Shown: positions 1-9,210, counted from the stretch's first letter. The stretch: 64,000 bases of DNA from Njordibacter sp028825405 (GCF_047730065.1 NZ_CP159829.1:2914001-2978000), one strand, 5' to 3'. The notes: generated by a model not told the origin, from the sequence alone. Translations and numbers: made by a program.

Positions 1-27
1 TTCAACACCAGCATTTCTCCACTTTAT

Positions 28-720
28 CTATAAGTCATTCGCCAACTCGTTATGCTTTAACCACTCTTTGCACTCACGCCAATTAGGCACATGACTCTCA
101 ACATGCTTCCAATATTTACTTGAATGGTTATGTTCCAACATATGGCACAGTTCATGGACAACGACATAATCAACTATGCTATGAGGCGCAAGTATAATTC
201 TCCAGTTGTATGAGATGTCGCCCTTCAAAGAACAAGACCCCCATCGAGATTTGTAGTTCTTTATAGTGACCGAAGAGGGATTAACTCCAACAACCTTTGC
301 CAGACGCAATGTCTTTTCACCTAGGCGTTTCTGTGCATGAGACCTATACCAATCCTGAAGTAAGGAACGAATAGTATTCTTTGGGTCTATGTCTGTCTTA
401 GAGACTGTTGCTTCGACATAACCCCGTCTTAACTTCATTGAAGGTTGGTCGCCTATCAGAACCTTTAACCTATAGTTCTTCCCAAAATAGGTGACGGTCT
501 CACCACTGATGTATTCTCTTGGTGCAGGAATTGGTCTATTGGACTGCTCCCGAAGTTTGCTTTTAATCCAAGGAGTGCGTTTGGTCACAAGTTCTCGAAT
601 GCGACCGTCAGACAGAGTCATAGGAACACTGACTTTGACTAGGTCGCCTAACAGACGAATAGACGCTGACTTTTTACGGTCTGTTCTAACCACCTCAACT
701 TGGAAGGGGAATCCATCCAT
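28..720 (-). CDS. YgjP/SprT-like zinc metallopeptidase (DUF45) linked to Type I RM operon
   Basis: Predicted cytoplasmic zinc-dependent metallopeptidase of the YgjP (DUF45, M48-like) family, about 230 residues, the usual family length. The C-terminal half carries the family signature RWGSCS followed by the zinc site HELCH (HExxH) and a downstream conserved N-H-S-x-x-Y/F-W segment. The chosen start is the ATG at 720, which shares its A with the TGA stop of hsdR (TGATG), so the two are translationally coupled; a GTG one codon upstream (723) is also possible. It is the last gene of hsdM-hsdS-hsdR. Genes of this family are often found next to Type I RM operons, but their substrate there is not known to me. 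A role in proteolytic control of the restriction complex is inference only. Family call is firm; function is open. Confidence 0.85.
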   Translation of the reverse strand: MDGFPFQVEVVRTDRKKSASIRLLGDLVKVSVPMTLSDGRIRELVTKRTPWIKSKLREQSNRPIPAPREYISGETVTYFGKNYRLKVLIGDQPSMKLRRGYVEATVSKTDIDPKNTIRSLLQDWYRSHAQKRLGEKTLRLAKVVGVNPSSVTIKNYKSRWGSCSLKGDISYNWRIILAPHSIVDYVVVHELCHMLEHNHSSKYWKHVESHVPNWRECKEWLKHNELANDL

Positions 721-3689
721 CACTTAAACTTCGTTTCTGCTAAATCCATAAACCGCTCGGTTATGGGTGCCACCAATGATTCGTCAAAGTTTTCAATAAC
801 CTTGCGTTTGATGTCTCTTTTGACTCTTTTTTGCTCATCCCACTTACTAAAGAAATCAACAATCTGGGTTGCTTCATCTAACATTTGAACCAAGGATTGA
901 ACCACCTCTTTAACTTTCGACTCTGTGCTGTCACCCAAAGCATCCTTGCCACCAAGTTCAGAAACGAGAATATTATAGAAGGCGAGTTCAGTCGGTGAGA
1001 GACCCAAATCAACTGCTTGTTGCTGGTGGTCAGTCTCGATGTTATCTCTGAAACCCAATAACATTTGAACTAACTCTTCCCATTTATCCCCATATCTTCG
1101 AATAATATCTTCGAGTCGTTCGGACAAGTTTTTATAGTACTCAGGGTCATCCTCTAGGTTAATTTTGATATGATGCTTAATCGCATTTTCAACCTCAGAT
1201 GCCTTAGCACGAGGAGATTTGTGCTGATTGAGAACCTCTTCATAGTTTCCTGCAAGAAGGTCAACTGGAGGTATCTTGGGGTCAATGCCTGTGGAGTAGA
1301 CGTGCTCTTCAATCAGTTCTCGAACCTTTTCTCCTGCACCTGCAATATCCAGTTGCTCATCACGATAGAGGTTTTTAGCACCCACTGAAATCTTACCCAG
1401 TCGCCTTAGGTCTCTGATAAAAGGAGTTGACGCAGGGTCTGGAAGAATAATATCCATTTGTTTTGCAAAGATTTGGAAGTCAGTTTGGAATGACTGCCGT
1501 ATAACTTCATCTTCTAAAGCAAGAATACAGGCATCAAGATCATCTAAGTCCAAACTATCAAAATGAGACAACACCCTTGTGTGTGTATTTTTGAGAACAG
1601 GTATCTCATCCTTCAAATCAACTAATGCGCCCTCAACATCGTCGTTGGAGAAAATCTCTAGTGCTTCAGTAAGGTAGTCAGACAACCCGAAGTAATCGAC
1701 AATGTAACCACGGAACTTGTTTTTGTTAGTTCGGTTAACCCTGGCAATTGCCTGAAGCAGCGTATGGTCGGTGAGTTTTCTATCTAGGTACATTACCTGA
1801 GCAACAGGAGCATCAAAACCAGTTAACAGCATATCCTTCACAATGAGGGTGGAAAGGTCTGACTGACCCTCACCAGTCCCCAGAGGTTTCTTAAAGTCTT
1901 CAATCTGCTTCTTCTGTTTCGTACCGTCTGTGTAATCCCAGAAACGCTTCTCATCATTGTGATCACCAGAAATAATCACTGCTGATTGAGGCGCTTCCAA
2001 CTTATCTAGTGCTTCTTTGTAGAGGATTGCCGCATTGCGAGAAGACGTAACAATCATCGCTTTGAACCCATTGGGTTGGATGTGTTCCCTGTAGTGCTTG
2101 AGTATATCCATGGACACTCTACGTATGCGTTGGGGTGCTTCAAGAACTGCTCGGTTAGTACCAAACTTTTTCTTGATTGCCGCCTTCTCATCCTCACTGC
2201 GATCTGCAAAGTACTCGTCAAACAGACCGTCTAAAGAGTCTCCCGTAACACGAAGCATTGCCTCTCGACCCTCATAAAGGATTTGAACAGTTGCACCGTC
2301 CTTAACTGCTTCCTCAATGGTGTAGGTGTCGATATATGACCCAAAGGTGTTTGTAGTCTTCTGACTCTTAATCAGTGGAGTACCTGTAAATGCAATACGA
2401 GGGGCATTGGGTAATGCTGTGTTAATTGCAGCACCAAGTGCTCCGTATTGAGTACGATGCGCCTCATCTGCGAGAATGATAATCTTCTCTGAATTGTTCA
2501 AGACTGGGAATTCAAGATCGTCTGCGCTCTCCTGAAACTTTTGAACCATTGCTGTAATGATGTCAGAGGCATCTGAAGTCAGTAATTCCTTTAAGGATTT
2601 AACAGAATCTGCATGACGTATCGTTTCACCCTGAGCATTACTAAACGTGCTCGTTAACTGATTATCCAACTGTGTTCTATCAGTCAGAAATACTAGTTTA
2701 TAGTCACGCAGTTCCGGGTCTCTTCGCATCTTAATAGTAAGGAATACCATCGTAAGAGACTTGCCTGAACCTTGTGTGTGCCAGATAACACCTGACTTTT
2801 CTTTTGGTGTTTCACCGTCTTTGAGTCGTTCAATCGTCTTATGCACTGCACGAAACTGCTGATACCTTGGTATCTTTTTAATAATGCGACCATCAACAGG
2901 TTCAAACACAGTGAAGTTCTGAAGGACATCGAGGAAGTTGGTCTTGGAGAACAATCCTGCCAACATAACATCTTGAGATGCTTCATCAGCACCCACTTGT
3001 TCCACAGTTAACGGATAAGGGTCTTTCCACTCAAGGTAGTGTTCCATGCGAGAGGTAATCGTACCGACTCGTGCTTTGTCTCTATGGGAAGAGACCATCA
3101 TCGAATTATAGTGAAAGAGTTTCTCTGCGCCCTCATCGTTTTCGGGTGTTCTGCGGTTCGCATAACGTAGGAGTTGGTCAATTCCTGCTTCCATCGGGTT
3201 AGTGATGTAAGGAGATTTACACTCAATAACTGCTAGAGGCAATCCATTCACGAAACACAGAATGTCAGGAATGATGTTCTGATTAACCCCTGACACTTTG
3301 AACTGATTAGTGCAAAGGAACTCATTGTTCTCAGGGTTCTCGAAATCAATGATATGGACGGTCTGACCTTTGTTCCCTTTACCCAAGTCCTGCATCACAG
3401 AGATGCACTGATTGATTTGAGTCCATATGCCTTGGTTTGCTTCAACAAGGTTTGGATACAGAGTCTTAGTTAATTCACGAACCACCTTGCGAAGATTCTC
3501 ATCATTAATCCAAGGGTTGATGCGCATGAGACTTTCAGTCAGTCGATTCTCAAGAACCACATCCTTGAGAGAACTCCGTTCATCAGATTCATCAGGAGAG
3601 AGTTTTGCACCCTCAACATATGACCACCCCAAAGACTGGAGTTGTTCCAGTGCAGGGAGTTCTACCTTGTCGAGTTCGTCAGATGCCAT
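720..3689 (-). CDS. hsdR: Type I restriction enzyme, R subunit (HsdR)
   Basis: Motor and nuclease subunit of a Type I restriction-modification complex: it translocates DNA using ATP and cleaves unmethylated DNA far from the recognition site. At 989 residues it has normal length. The N-terminal nuclease domain shows the PD-(D/E)xK core as PD at about 141-142 and ECK at 156-158. The superfamily 2 helicase motor follows with Walker A (TQGSGKS, about 305-311), DEAH (408-411) and a motif III-like FTGTP. Its ATG at 3689 overlaps the hsdS stop by one base (TGATG), and its TGA overlaps the next gene the same way, so M, S, R and the peptidase form one coupled operon. All key motifs appear intact, so restriction is probably active. 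Confidence 0.96.
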   Translation of the reverse strand: MASDELDKVELPALEQLQSLGWSYVEGAKLSPDESDERSSLKDVVLENRLTESLMRINPWINDENLRKVVRELTKTLYPNLVEANQGIWTQINQCISVMQDLGKGNKGQTVHIIDFENPENNEFLCTNQFKVSGVNQNIIPDILCFVNGLPLAVIECKSPYITNPMEAGIDQLLRYANRRTPENDEGAEKLFHYNSMMVSSHRDKARVGTITSRMEHYLEWKDPYPLTVEQVGADEASQDVMLAGLFSKTNFLDVLQNFTVFEPVDGRIIKKIPRYQQFRAVHKTIERLKDGETPKEKSGVIWHTQGSGKSLTMVFLTIKMRRDPELRDYKLVFLTDRTQLDNQLTSTFSNAQGETIRHADSVKSLKELLTSDASDIITAMVQKFQESADDLEFPVLNNSEKIIILADEAHRTQYGALGAAINTALPNAPRIAFTGTPLIKSQKTTNTFGSYIDTYTIEEAVKDGATVQILYEGREAMLRVTGDSLDGLFDEYFADRSEDEKAAIKKKFGTNRAVLEAPQRIRRVSMDILKHYREHIQPNGFKAMIVTSSRNAAILYKEALDKLEAPQSAVIISGDHNDEKRFWDYTDGTKQKKQIEDFKKPLGTGEGQSDLSTLIVKDMLLTGFDAPVAQVMYLDRKLTDHTLLQAIARVNRTNKNKFRGYIVDYFGLSDYLTEALEIFSNDDVEGALVDLKDEIPVLKNTHTRVLSHFDSLDLDDLDACILALEDEVIRQSFQTDFQIFAKQMDIILPDPASTPFIRDLRRLGKISVGAKNLYRDEQLDIAGAGEKVRELIEEHVYSTGIDPKIPPVDLLAGNYEEVLNQHKSPRAKASEVENAIKHHIKINLEDDPEYYKNLSERLEDIIRRYGDKWEELVQMLLGFRDNIETDHQQQAVDLGLSPTELAFYNILVSELGGKDALGDSTESKVKEVVQSLVQMLDEATQIVDFFSKWDEQKRVKRDIKRKVIENFDESLVAPITERFMDLAETKFK

Positions 3690-4939
3690 CAGTTCACCGT
3701 CACTCGGACTTTGCCTGTTAGGAGGTCTTGCATGAGGGACTTCTTGAGAGATTGGGTTTGAGAGAGTTTTTCCTGATACTTCTGCAAAGAGTCTTCAAAC
3801 CCAACATTAACGCTAGAAAAATACTTCTGTTCTTCAGTGGTAGGAAGTAAAACCTTAAACTGAGATAGCGCTTCCTGATTGATATTTATATTCGCACCTC
3901 CCGTTGCTAACCGCTCTATCCGAACCCGAGTTGCATCATTCAACAAATACTGACGCAAGAAAGATGACTCTAGTCCCTTTAAATGAGGTCTAAATCTAAT
4001 CATGAAACCACAAAATACGACTGGTTCTCCGCAGTAACAAAATTCAGTAGGTATCGCTACCCCTCCTAACTTAACAGAAGACCTAACAAATACTAAATCT
4101 CCACCTTCCAAAGAATAGTCTTTAATTTCCTTCGTAGATGCATCTAACCTTCCCAAAGAGTCACAGTTCAATTGGACTGGATATGCATCCGATATATTCA
4201 CAAATTTAGTCCCATATCCAAAAGACTCCTTAGGTTTATTTAATCCATTTTTCAGAGAACCAAGTTCTCCAACCGTTCTCACCTCCCAACTCTTAGGAAT
4301 CCGTCCCAACTCACTGTCCTTGAACTCTGTGTGACCGATGCCTTTGGTCAACAACTCGTTCATGGTTGCCTTCTTGAGGTCTTGGAGTTTGTCGATTTGT
4401 TTCTGAGTGTTCTCAATCACCTCGTCCACAGAGGTGAGGATGGATGCGATTTTCTTTTGTTCAGGGAGGGGTGGGAGTAGTAATGAAGTTTCAAGAAAAT
4501 GAGGAACTCGAAGACTAGGTTGAACTGCTCCCATAAGAATTCTAGAAATATTGTTTTGAACAACTTCGCTATAACACTGAAAGTATAAGAATAAAGGTTC
4601 TATGACCGCAGACGGTCGAAGTGCCACTAAATTTTGTGCAATACATCCTCTATTCTCCCGAACGAATGCGAACTCTCCAATGCTTCCAACTGTAGGGACT
4701 ATAGTGTCACCAACTTTTGGATGACCATTTCTAAACCAAGTTTGATAGGTATCTTCTGACACGCATTTTGTTATCTTTTCATAATCTAAAAATTGCTTAT
4801 CATCCCTAACACACGCTACTTCAATAAGGTTATACCCACTATCACTAAGAGGTGGTGTTTTACCTCTATTATCAATAACTTTTAGTACTACTTCTTGAAT
4901 TCTAGAAGTTATCCAACCTTCAGGAACTACACTACTCAT
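3689..4939 (-). CDS. hsdS: Type I restriction enzyme specificity subunit (HsdS)
   Basis: DNA-recognition subunit, about 416 residues. Two target recognition domains are separated by conserved helical spacers: the central one contains LPPLPEQKKIA followed by a long coiled coil (roughly residues 155-200), and a second EEQK...LKKSLMQDLLTGKV spacer lies at the C-terminus. This half-repeat layout is standard for HsdS and implies a bipartite target; the sequence of that target cannot be read from the protein. I prefer the ATG at 4939, which overlaps the end of hsdM by 8 bases; a TTG at 4945 would add two residues. The recognition halves are expected to differ from relatives in other genomes, as HsdS genes recombine readily. 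Confidence 0.94.
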   Translation of the reverse strand: MSSVVPEGWITSRIQEVVLKVIDNRGKTPPLSDSGYNLIEVACVRDDKQFLDYEKITKCVSEDTYQTWFRNGHPKVGDTIVPTVGSIGEFAFVRENRGCIAQNLVALRPSAVIEPLFLYFQCYSEVVQNNISRILMGAVQPSLRVPHFLETSLLLPPLPEQKKIASILTSVDEVIENTQKQIDKLQDLKKATMNELLTKGIGHTEFKDSELGRIPKSWEVRTVGELGSLKNGLNKPKESFGYGTKFVNISDAYPVQLNCDSLGRLDASTKEIKDYSLEGGDLVFVRSSVKLGGVAIPTEFCYCGEPVVFCGFMIRFRPHLKGLESSFLRQYLLNDATRVRIERLATGGANININQEALSQFKVLLPTTEEQKYFSSVNVGFEDSLQKYQEKLSQTQSLKKSLMQDLLTGKVRVTVN

Positions 4940-6653
4940 AACCAAGTTCCTTCAGATAACCCCACATGACCTCTTCAGAATCTTTCACCTGTGCATCTAT
5001 CTCATGCAGTGATACACGATACTTATCCCACCATCGCTCGAACTGGGTAATCACTGATTGGTCTGCATCACTAAGGTGGGCTCGTATCTGTTCCTTGGTC
5101 TCAATCTCAGGTTTGAAGTCGTAGTACTCATTGTCTCTACGGACAAACACACAGGACACATCCATACCATCCAAAGTCTCTTGAATGTAGATGTCTTCAA
5201 TCTCTGAAACTGGAATACCACCTCTTAGGATTGCCTTCACATCAAACTGTTCAGGTGGTGGTGAGGTGTCTGCATACCTTCGAATATTGAGGTTGTAGTC
5301 GTTCTCTCGAATCTCATCCATCTCAACAACTTTGGAATACCGTCTTTCATTCTCGTATGCATCGTAGACATCCATAACGTGCTGAATGTCTTCATCTCGC
5401 AGTTTGTTTTGGTTCTTACCTTCCTGATACTCCAACTCACTATTGATGAAGAGAACCTTACCCTTACGCTCAACAGGTTTCTTCTTGTTGATAATCAACA
5501 GTGCCGCAGGAATACCTGTGCCATAGAACAATGCTGATGGAAGACCAATCACTGCTTCTAATAGGTCATCCTCAAGGATGCCTTTACGAATCTCTTTCTC
5601 GCTTGAACCTCTGAACAATACTCCATGAGGAACAACCACACCCATTTTGCCTTCTGCATTAAGAGACGCAATCATGTGCTGAATGAACGCAAGGTCACCT
5701 GCATCCTTGGGTGGTGTGCCATAGGGATAACGACCATAGGGGTCACTATCCGCACCCTCCTTACCCCACTTCTTGAGTGAGAACGGAGGGTTGGCAATCA
5801 CACGATCGAAGGACATCAACTCACCACCACGAGTGTGTTGTGGGTCGCCTAGAGTGTCACCTTTACGGATGTCTGCATTAAACACACCATGCAGGAACAT
5901 ATTCATCTTAGAGATTGCCCATGTGTTCAGGTTCATCTCCTGACCATACAGAGACAGGTTCTGAGCATTCTCACCCTTAGCAATAAGATAGTTGCGGGTT
6001 TGTATCAACATACCCCCTGACCCTGCTGTGGGGTCATAAATCTTCATGCCTACCGTGGGTTTCAGGAGTGACACTAACAACCATACAACTTCACTTGGAG
6101 TATAGAACTCACCGCCTTTCTTACCTGCTGAGTCTGCAAACTGCTTAATCAGGTATTCGTATGCATCACCCAATAGGTCAGCAGAATCAAAGTCTACTGT
6201 ACGAAGTCGATGCCGTGAGAAGTGGGACAGAAGGTCTTGGAGTTTCTTATCAGATAGTTTGTTCTTGATATTGAAGTCGATAGAGACCAGCACACCTTCG
6301 AGTGACGAGTTGTGTTCCTCAATCGCTTCAGTTGCTTTGTTTAGTTCAGAACCAATGTCGTGCTTGAGGTCTTTGAGGTTAGACCAACGTGCTCTCTCAG
6401 GTACAAAGAAAGTCTTGTCGTACTCATCCTCATCTGCCGCTAGTCTCTGAGCATCTGCTTGTGACTTGCCAGTAGAGAGGTAGTGTTCAACTACGCTTTC
6501 CTGTGCTTCGTCAAACGCATCTGAGAGACGTTTAAGGAACAACATTCCAAAGATATAGTCCTTAAATTCAGATGCATCCATGTTGCCTCTGAGAATGTCA
6601 GCCGTCCCCCACAAGAACGATTCCATTTGCTGCAGGGTAAGTTTTTCAGTCAT
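4932..6653 (-). CDS. hsdM: Type I DNA methyltransferase subunit (HsdM), N6-adenine
   Basis: Methylates adenine in the sites chosen by HsdS and forms the M2S1 core of the RM complex. About 573 residues. An N-terminal helical HsdM_N domain precedes the N6-adenine methyltransferase domain, with SAM-binding motif I as DPTAGSGGM (about residue 210) and catalytic motif IV as NPPF (about residue 290). The ATG at 6653 is chosen because a GGA-type ribosome site sits about 10 bases upstream; the longer reading from TTG at 6665 would start inside that site. First gene of hsdM-hsdS-hsdR-peptidase, so its promoter must lie in the AT-rich stretch above 6654. Confidence 0.95.
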   Translation of the reverse strand: MTEKLTLQQMESFLWGTADILRGNMDASEFKDYIFGMLFLKRLSDAFDEAQESVVEHYLSTGKSQADAQRLAADEDEYDKTFFVPERARWSNLKDLKHDIGSELNKATEAIEEHNSSLEGVLVSIDFNIKNKLSDKKLQDLLSHFSRHRLRTVDFDSADLLGDAYEYLIKQFADSAGKKGGEFYTPSEVVWLLVSLLKPTVGMKIYDPTAGSGGMLIQTRNYLIAKGENAQNLSLYGQEMNLNTWAISKMNMFLHGVFNADIRKGDTLGDPQHTRGGELMSFDRVIANPPFSLKKWGKEGADSDPYGRYPYGTPPKDAGDLAFIQHMIASLNAEGKMGVVVPHGVLFRGSSEKEIRKGILEDDLLEAVIGLPSALFYGTGIPAALLIINKKKPVERKGKVLFINSELEYQEGKNQNKLRDEDIQHVMDVYDAYENERRYSKVVEMDEIRENDYNLNIRRYADTSPPPEQFDVKAILRGGIPVSEIEDIYIQETLDGMDVSCVFVRRDNEYYDFKPEIETKEQIRAHLSDADQSVITQFERWWDKYRVSLHEIDAQVKDSEEVMWGYLKELGYE

Positions 6654-7108
6654 TCGTAGTTCCAAAAAGTATTGTTTAACATTAGAAAAGAGTTACGAGT
6701 ATATTAGAAATTAAAATTTTAGGTATCTAATTAAAGCAAATAATTCAAAATCATAAAAAGAGCAAAAAAATAAACATGCAATACCTCAAAAAATGCATAT
6801 ATCCATCTGGTAAAAACTCATCGATGAAAAGTGTGCCCATTTAGATCTGGGACTTCGTATATAACGTTTTCTGATACCGACTCTTGCCGTATCAATATCG
6901 CTTTTAGGAAAGCAAAGTGTGCAGCCAATTAAGATGCAGTAGGTCCAGGGTTATCAAGCGCAACAATTATATAAACTGCCTCTCTGTTTCCATCTGTGAA
7001 AATTAAAGACTGTCAGATGTTCGCATGCTTTTTTTCAGACTGTTTGTCCATCAACTTCCCTTCGCTTCATGCTCTTCGTTTTTATACTATTACTATGCAA
7101 AGCAACGA
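6654..7108. other. AT-rich intergenic stretch within the island
   Basis: About 455 bases between the start of hsdM and the end of the integrase gene. I see no convincing coding region; a 63-codon plus-strand frame at 6996-7187 overlaps the integrase C-terminus and has no recognisable features. The part next to hsdM (6665-6780) is strongly AT-rich and should hold the hsd promoter, but no clean -35/-10 pair stands out. A short inverted pair (CCCA/TGGG) occurs near 6836-6852. No tRNA-derived repeat was seen here. Confidence 0.5.
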
Positions 7109-8257
7109 TCACCTTCTCGCAGATACCAACGCAAACGCCCGTTCAAGATATTGCTCCATTACTGCCAATGAATACCCTGCGCCATAACCTTCGCCCGCAG
7201 ATTTTGCAGTAACCCAACCTCCAATTGCATCAATCACAGGCACTGGACACTCTACTTCGCGCAGTAGGTCTCTACCTGTATGCCTAAACGAATGCGCCGT
7301 TACGCCTTTTACAACCCGTGGTTTTAGCCATTTATTCACAGCCGCTGAAACTGAATTACCGTTCAATTCATTACCCACCATTATTGGGAATAATGATCTG
7401 CTCTTATTGCACAGCAACACTTCAACAGCGTGACGCGCAAGACCCACCAATGGTATTTGTCGTTCGCTTGAACGGGTTTTCAAGTCCCTTAGTTTATTTG
7501 GTCTTATACAAGCGATCATCATATCGCCTTTCATCACAATATCTTCTTGCAATAAACCAGCCGCTTCACTCAAGCGCATCAATGAACCAGACAGCAGAAG
7601 TATCAACAGCCGTCTCTCATCGGCGATTTCCATGCATTCTTGTTGTATAACGATCAATCTATCCAGTGGCACTGGAAGTCGCCTCACGGTGCGCGCCTGC
7701 TTCTCTATGAAGAGGTTATGAAATGGATTATTCATCTCCAGCGAATACTCGCTCATAGCAAAGTTGATGATAGTGCGGACACAGCCCACATTGCGTCTTA
7801 CTGTTGTGCCAGCCAACTTCTTATTAACCAAATAATCACGCAATTGCATCGCGTCTTTACGCTGATATTGATTTATGGGTTTATCACCCACTAACGCGAA
7901 CAAAGCATTACATGCAATGTGGTTAGATTGAGTGAAGTTTTTGCTCTTGCTGCCAGCCTTTTGCTGGAGGTAGTATTCCAACGCCTGAGATAGTTTGGGT
8001 ACATCAACTTCAGCCGCATTGTCTAAAATGCCTTTGTGTTCTGCCTTGTTGCCTAAACTTAACTGAAACCACACATGCTCAAACTTAGCGCTCATCTGTT
8101 CTGCACGCTTTGATGCGATTTTGGCGAATTTTGTGCGTAATGAAAAACTGATTAACTTGCAGCCATAATGATGTCGCACGCTTTTGGGCACACGTCTAGT
8201 ATAGTAATAAACACCTGCTTTAATAAACGTATGTGGCACGCACTGTTGATGCGGCAT
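7109..8257 (-). CDS. Tyrosine recombinase / island integrase
   Basis: Site-specific integrase of the tyrosine recombinase family, 382 residues. The N-terminal part resembles the arm-binding region of phage-type integrases (YYYTRRVP near the start), followed by a SAM-like core-binding domain (about 85-180). The catalytic domain shows the tetrad: Arg228 in MRLSEA, a probable Lys near 255-260, HxxR as His322/Arg325 in HSFRH, a Trp348 in place of the second His, and a nucleophile Tyr at 362 (or 358) in GYGAGY. The gene starts about 160 bases from the 3' end of a tRNA-Arg gene and reads away from it, the usual layout of an integrase at one end of a tRNA-integrated island. Everything to its left belongs to the mobile region. 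Confidence 0.92.
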   Translation of the reverse strand: MPHQQCVPHTFIKAGVYYYTRRVPKSVRHHYGCKLISFSLRTKFAKIASKRAEQMSAKFEHVWFQLSLGNKAEHKGILDNAAEVDVPKLSQALEYYLQQKAGSKSKNFTQSNHIACNALFALVGDKPINQYQRKDAMQLRDYLVNKKLAGTTVRRNVGCVRTIINFAMSEYSLEMNNPFHNLFIEKQARTVRRLPVPLDRLIVIQQECMEIADERRLLILLLSGSLMRLSEAAGLLQEDIVMKGDMMIACIRPNKLRDLKTRSSERQIPLVGLARHAVEVLLCNKSRSLFPIMVGNELNGNSVSAAVNKWLKPRVVKGVTAHSFRHTGRDLLREVECPVPVIDAIGGWVTAKSAGEGYGAGYSLAVMEQYLERAFALVSARR

Positions 8258-8326
8258 TAACCCATCCCCACTTAGTAAACTTAATTAAAGTTGATACAAA
8301 GTCGCAAGCACAGTGAGTTTAACGAT

Positions 8327-8362
8327 AGTTCTACTGTAAGGCTCTACGGTAGGCTCTACGGT
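8327..8362. repeat. Three tandem 12-bp units upstream of the integrase
   Basis: Two exact copies of AGGCTCTACGGT (8339-8350 and 8351-8362) are preceded by a degenerate copy, AGTTCTACTGTA (8327-8338). They lie between the integrase start and the tRNA gene. Phage-type integrases bind short direct repeats beside the crossover site, so these are candidate arm-type sites; that role is inference. Confidence 0.55.
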
Positions 8363-8392
8363 TGCACAAACGTATAGGTTAACTTGTTGAAA

Positions 8393-8412
8393 ATTAAATA
8401 TTAATATTTAAT
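8393..8412. repeat. Perfect 20-bp AT palindrome next to the tRNA 3' end
   Basis: The 20 bases at 8393-8412 are their own reverse complement (ATTAAATATT and its mirror). The palindrome begins three bases after the CCA end of the tRNA gene, on the island side. It could assist recombination (host factor bending) or mark the 3' processing region of the tRNA; there is no U-run of a classic terminator. Confidence 0.6.
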
Positions 8413-8415
8413 AAA

Positions 8416-8492
8416 TGGCGCGCCAGGAGGGAGTCGAACCCCCGACCAACAGGATCGGAACCTGCTACTCTATCCAGCTGAGCTACTGGCGC
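8416..8492 (-). tRNA. tRNA-Arg (anticodon CCG)
   Basis: The 77-base minus-strand sequence folds as a complete cloverleaf: acceptor stem GCGCCAG/CTGGCGC, D arm GCTC...GAGT, anticodon stem GCAGG/CCTGT with loop TTCCGAT giving anticodon CCG (reads CGG), a five-base variable loop and a T arm with TTCGACT. Discriminator G and CCA are encoded. Its 3' end faces the integrase, so the island most likely inserted into the 3' part of this gene and restored it. Confidence 0.95.
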
Positions 8493-8538
8493 ATCTGCAC
8501 CGCCCTGAGGAACGTTTGGACTAGTGCGAAGAAGCCGT

Positions 8539-8567
8539 ATGATACGTGTGTTGTTGTTGAGGTTCAA
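8539..8567 (-). promoter_or_regulatory. Sigma-70 promoter for tRNA-Arg
   Basis: On the minus strand a -35 box TTGAAC (8562-8567) and a -10 box TATCAT (8539-8544) are exactly 17 bases apart. Transcription would begin near 8532, about 40 bases before the mature tRNA 5' end. Confidence 0.65.
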
Positions 8568-8761
8568 GGCCTCAAACAGAGCAATTTTTAGCACCATGGA
8601 TAAGCCGTTCCAACTATTTGCCCAGTGGATGCTAAGGAATACTCTTTGGGTCTTTCCCGTTGGGCGCTAAAGCCGCTATAATACGTTTCAAATTTTTGTA
8701 AGGCGACCAGCTACTGAGGCTAGTTTGCTTTCTTTTCAATCTTTATCATGAGGCATTTTAC

Positions 8762-9199
8762 ATGATCACATTTAAGCCTGTAGCCCTGTTCGGCCTTTTG
8801 GCTGGTATTATTATGAGCCTTGGTTCGCTCACAGTGGTAGCCAACCACGACAGTGGTAGTAGTATTGCTAAGCGCATTAGCGCTGTAGGTAGAATTTGCG
8901 TAGAAGGTCAAAGCTGTAAAGCCCCGGTTGCAGAAGTAATAGAAGTTGCCGCTGGGCCCCGTACAGGCGAATCTGTTTATGCCAGCGGTTGCGCAGCTTG
9001 CCATGATAGTGGTGCTGCTGGCGCCCCCATGCTGGGTGACGTTGCGGCTTGGAGCCCACGCCTTGACAAGGGTATTGATAAATTATTCTCTAACGCTTGG
9101 TTTGGCTACAACTCCATGCCAGCGAAAGGCATGTGTAAGCGCTGTTCTGAAGACGAAATTAGAGATGCTATAATCCATTTGGTCGATAACTCCAAGTAG
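8762..9199 (+). CDS. Cytochrome c5-type monohaem protein
   Basis: Small periplasmic or membrane-anchored electron carrier, 145 residues. An N-terminal hydrophobic stretch (about 7-27) serves as signal or anchor. The haem site is CAACH (Cys77, Cys80, His81); the Met in NSMPAKG (about 119) is the likely sixth ligand, and Cys125/Cys128 in GMCKRC match the extra disulfide of the cytochrome c5 family. Upstream, a TATAAT at 8677-8682 could be its -10 box. It stands alone, followed by a terminator, so the redox partner is not shown by context; cytochromes of this type usually donate to terminal oxidases or accept from bc1. Confidence 0.85.
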   Translation: MITFKPVALFGLLAGIIMSLGSLTVVANHDSGSSIAKRISAVGRICVEGQSCKAPVAEVIEVAAGPRTGESVYASGCAACHDSGAAGAPMLGDVAAWSPRLDKGIDKLFSNAWFGYNSMPAKGMCKRCSEDEIRDAIIHLVDNSK

Positions 9200-9210
9200 C
9201 TTTTGGCCAA

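Noticed and set aside
6996..7187. 63-codon plus-strand frame near the integrase 3' end
   Set aside because: Overlaps the integrase on the other strand, has no ribosome site or recognisable composition.
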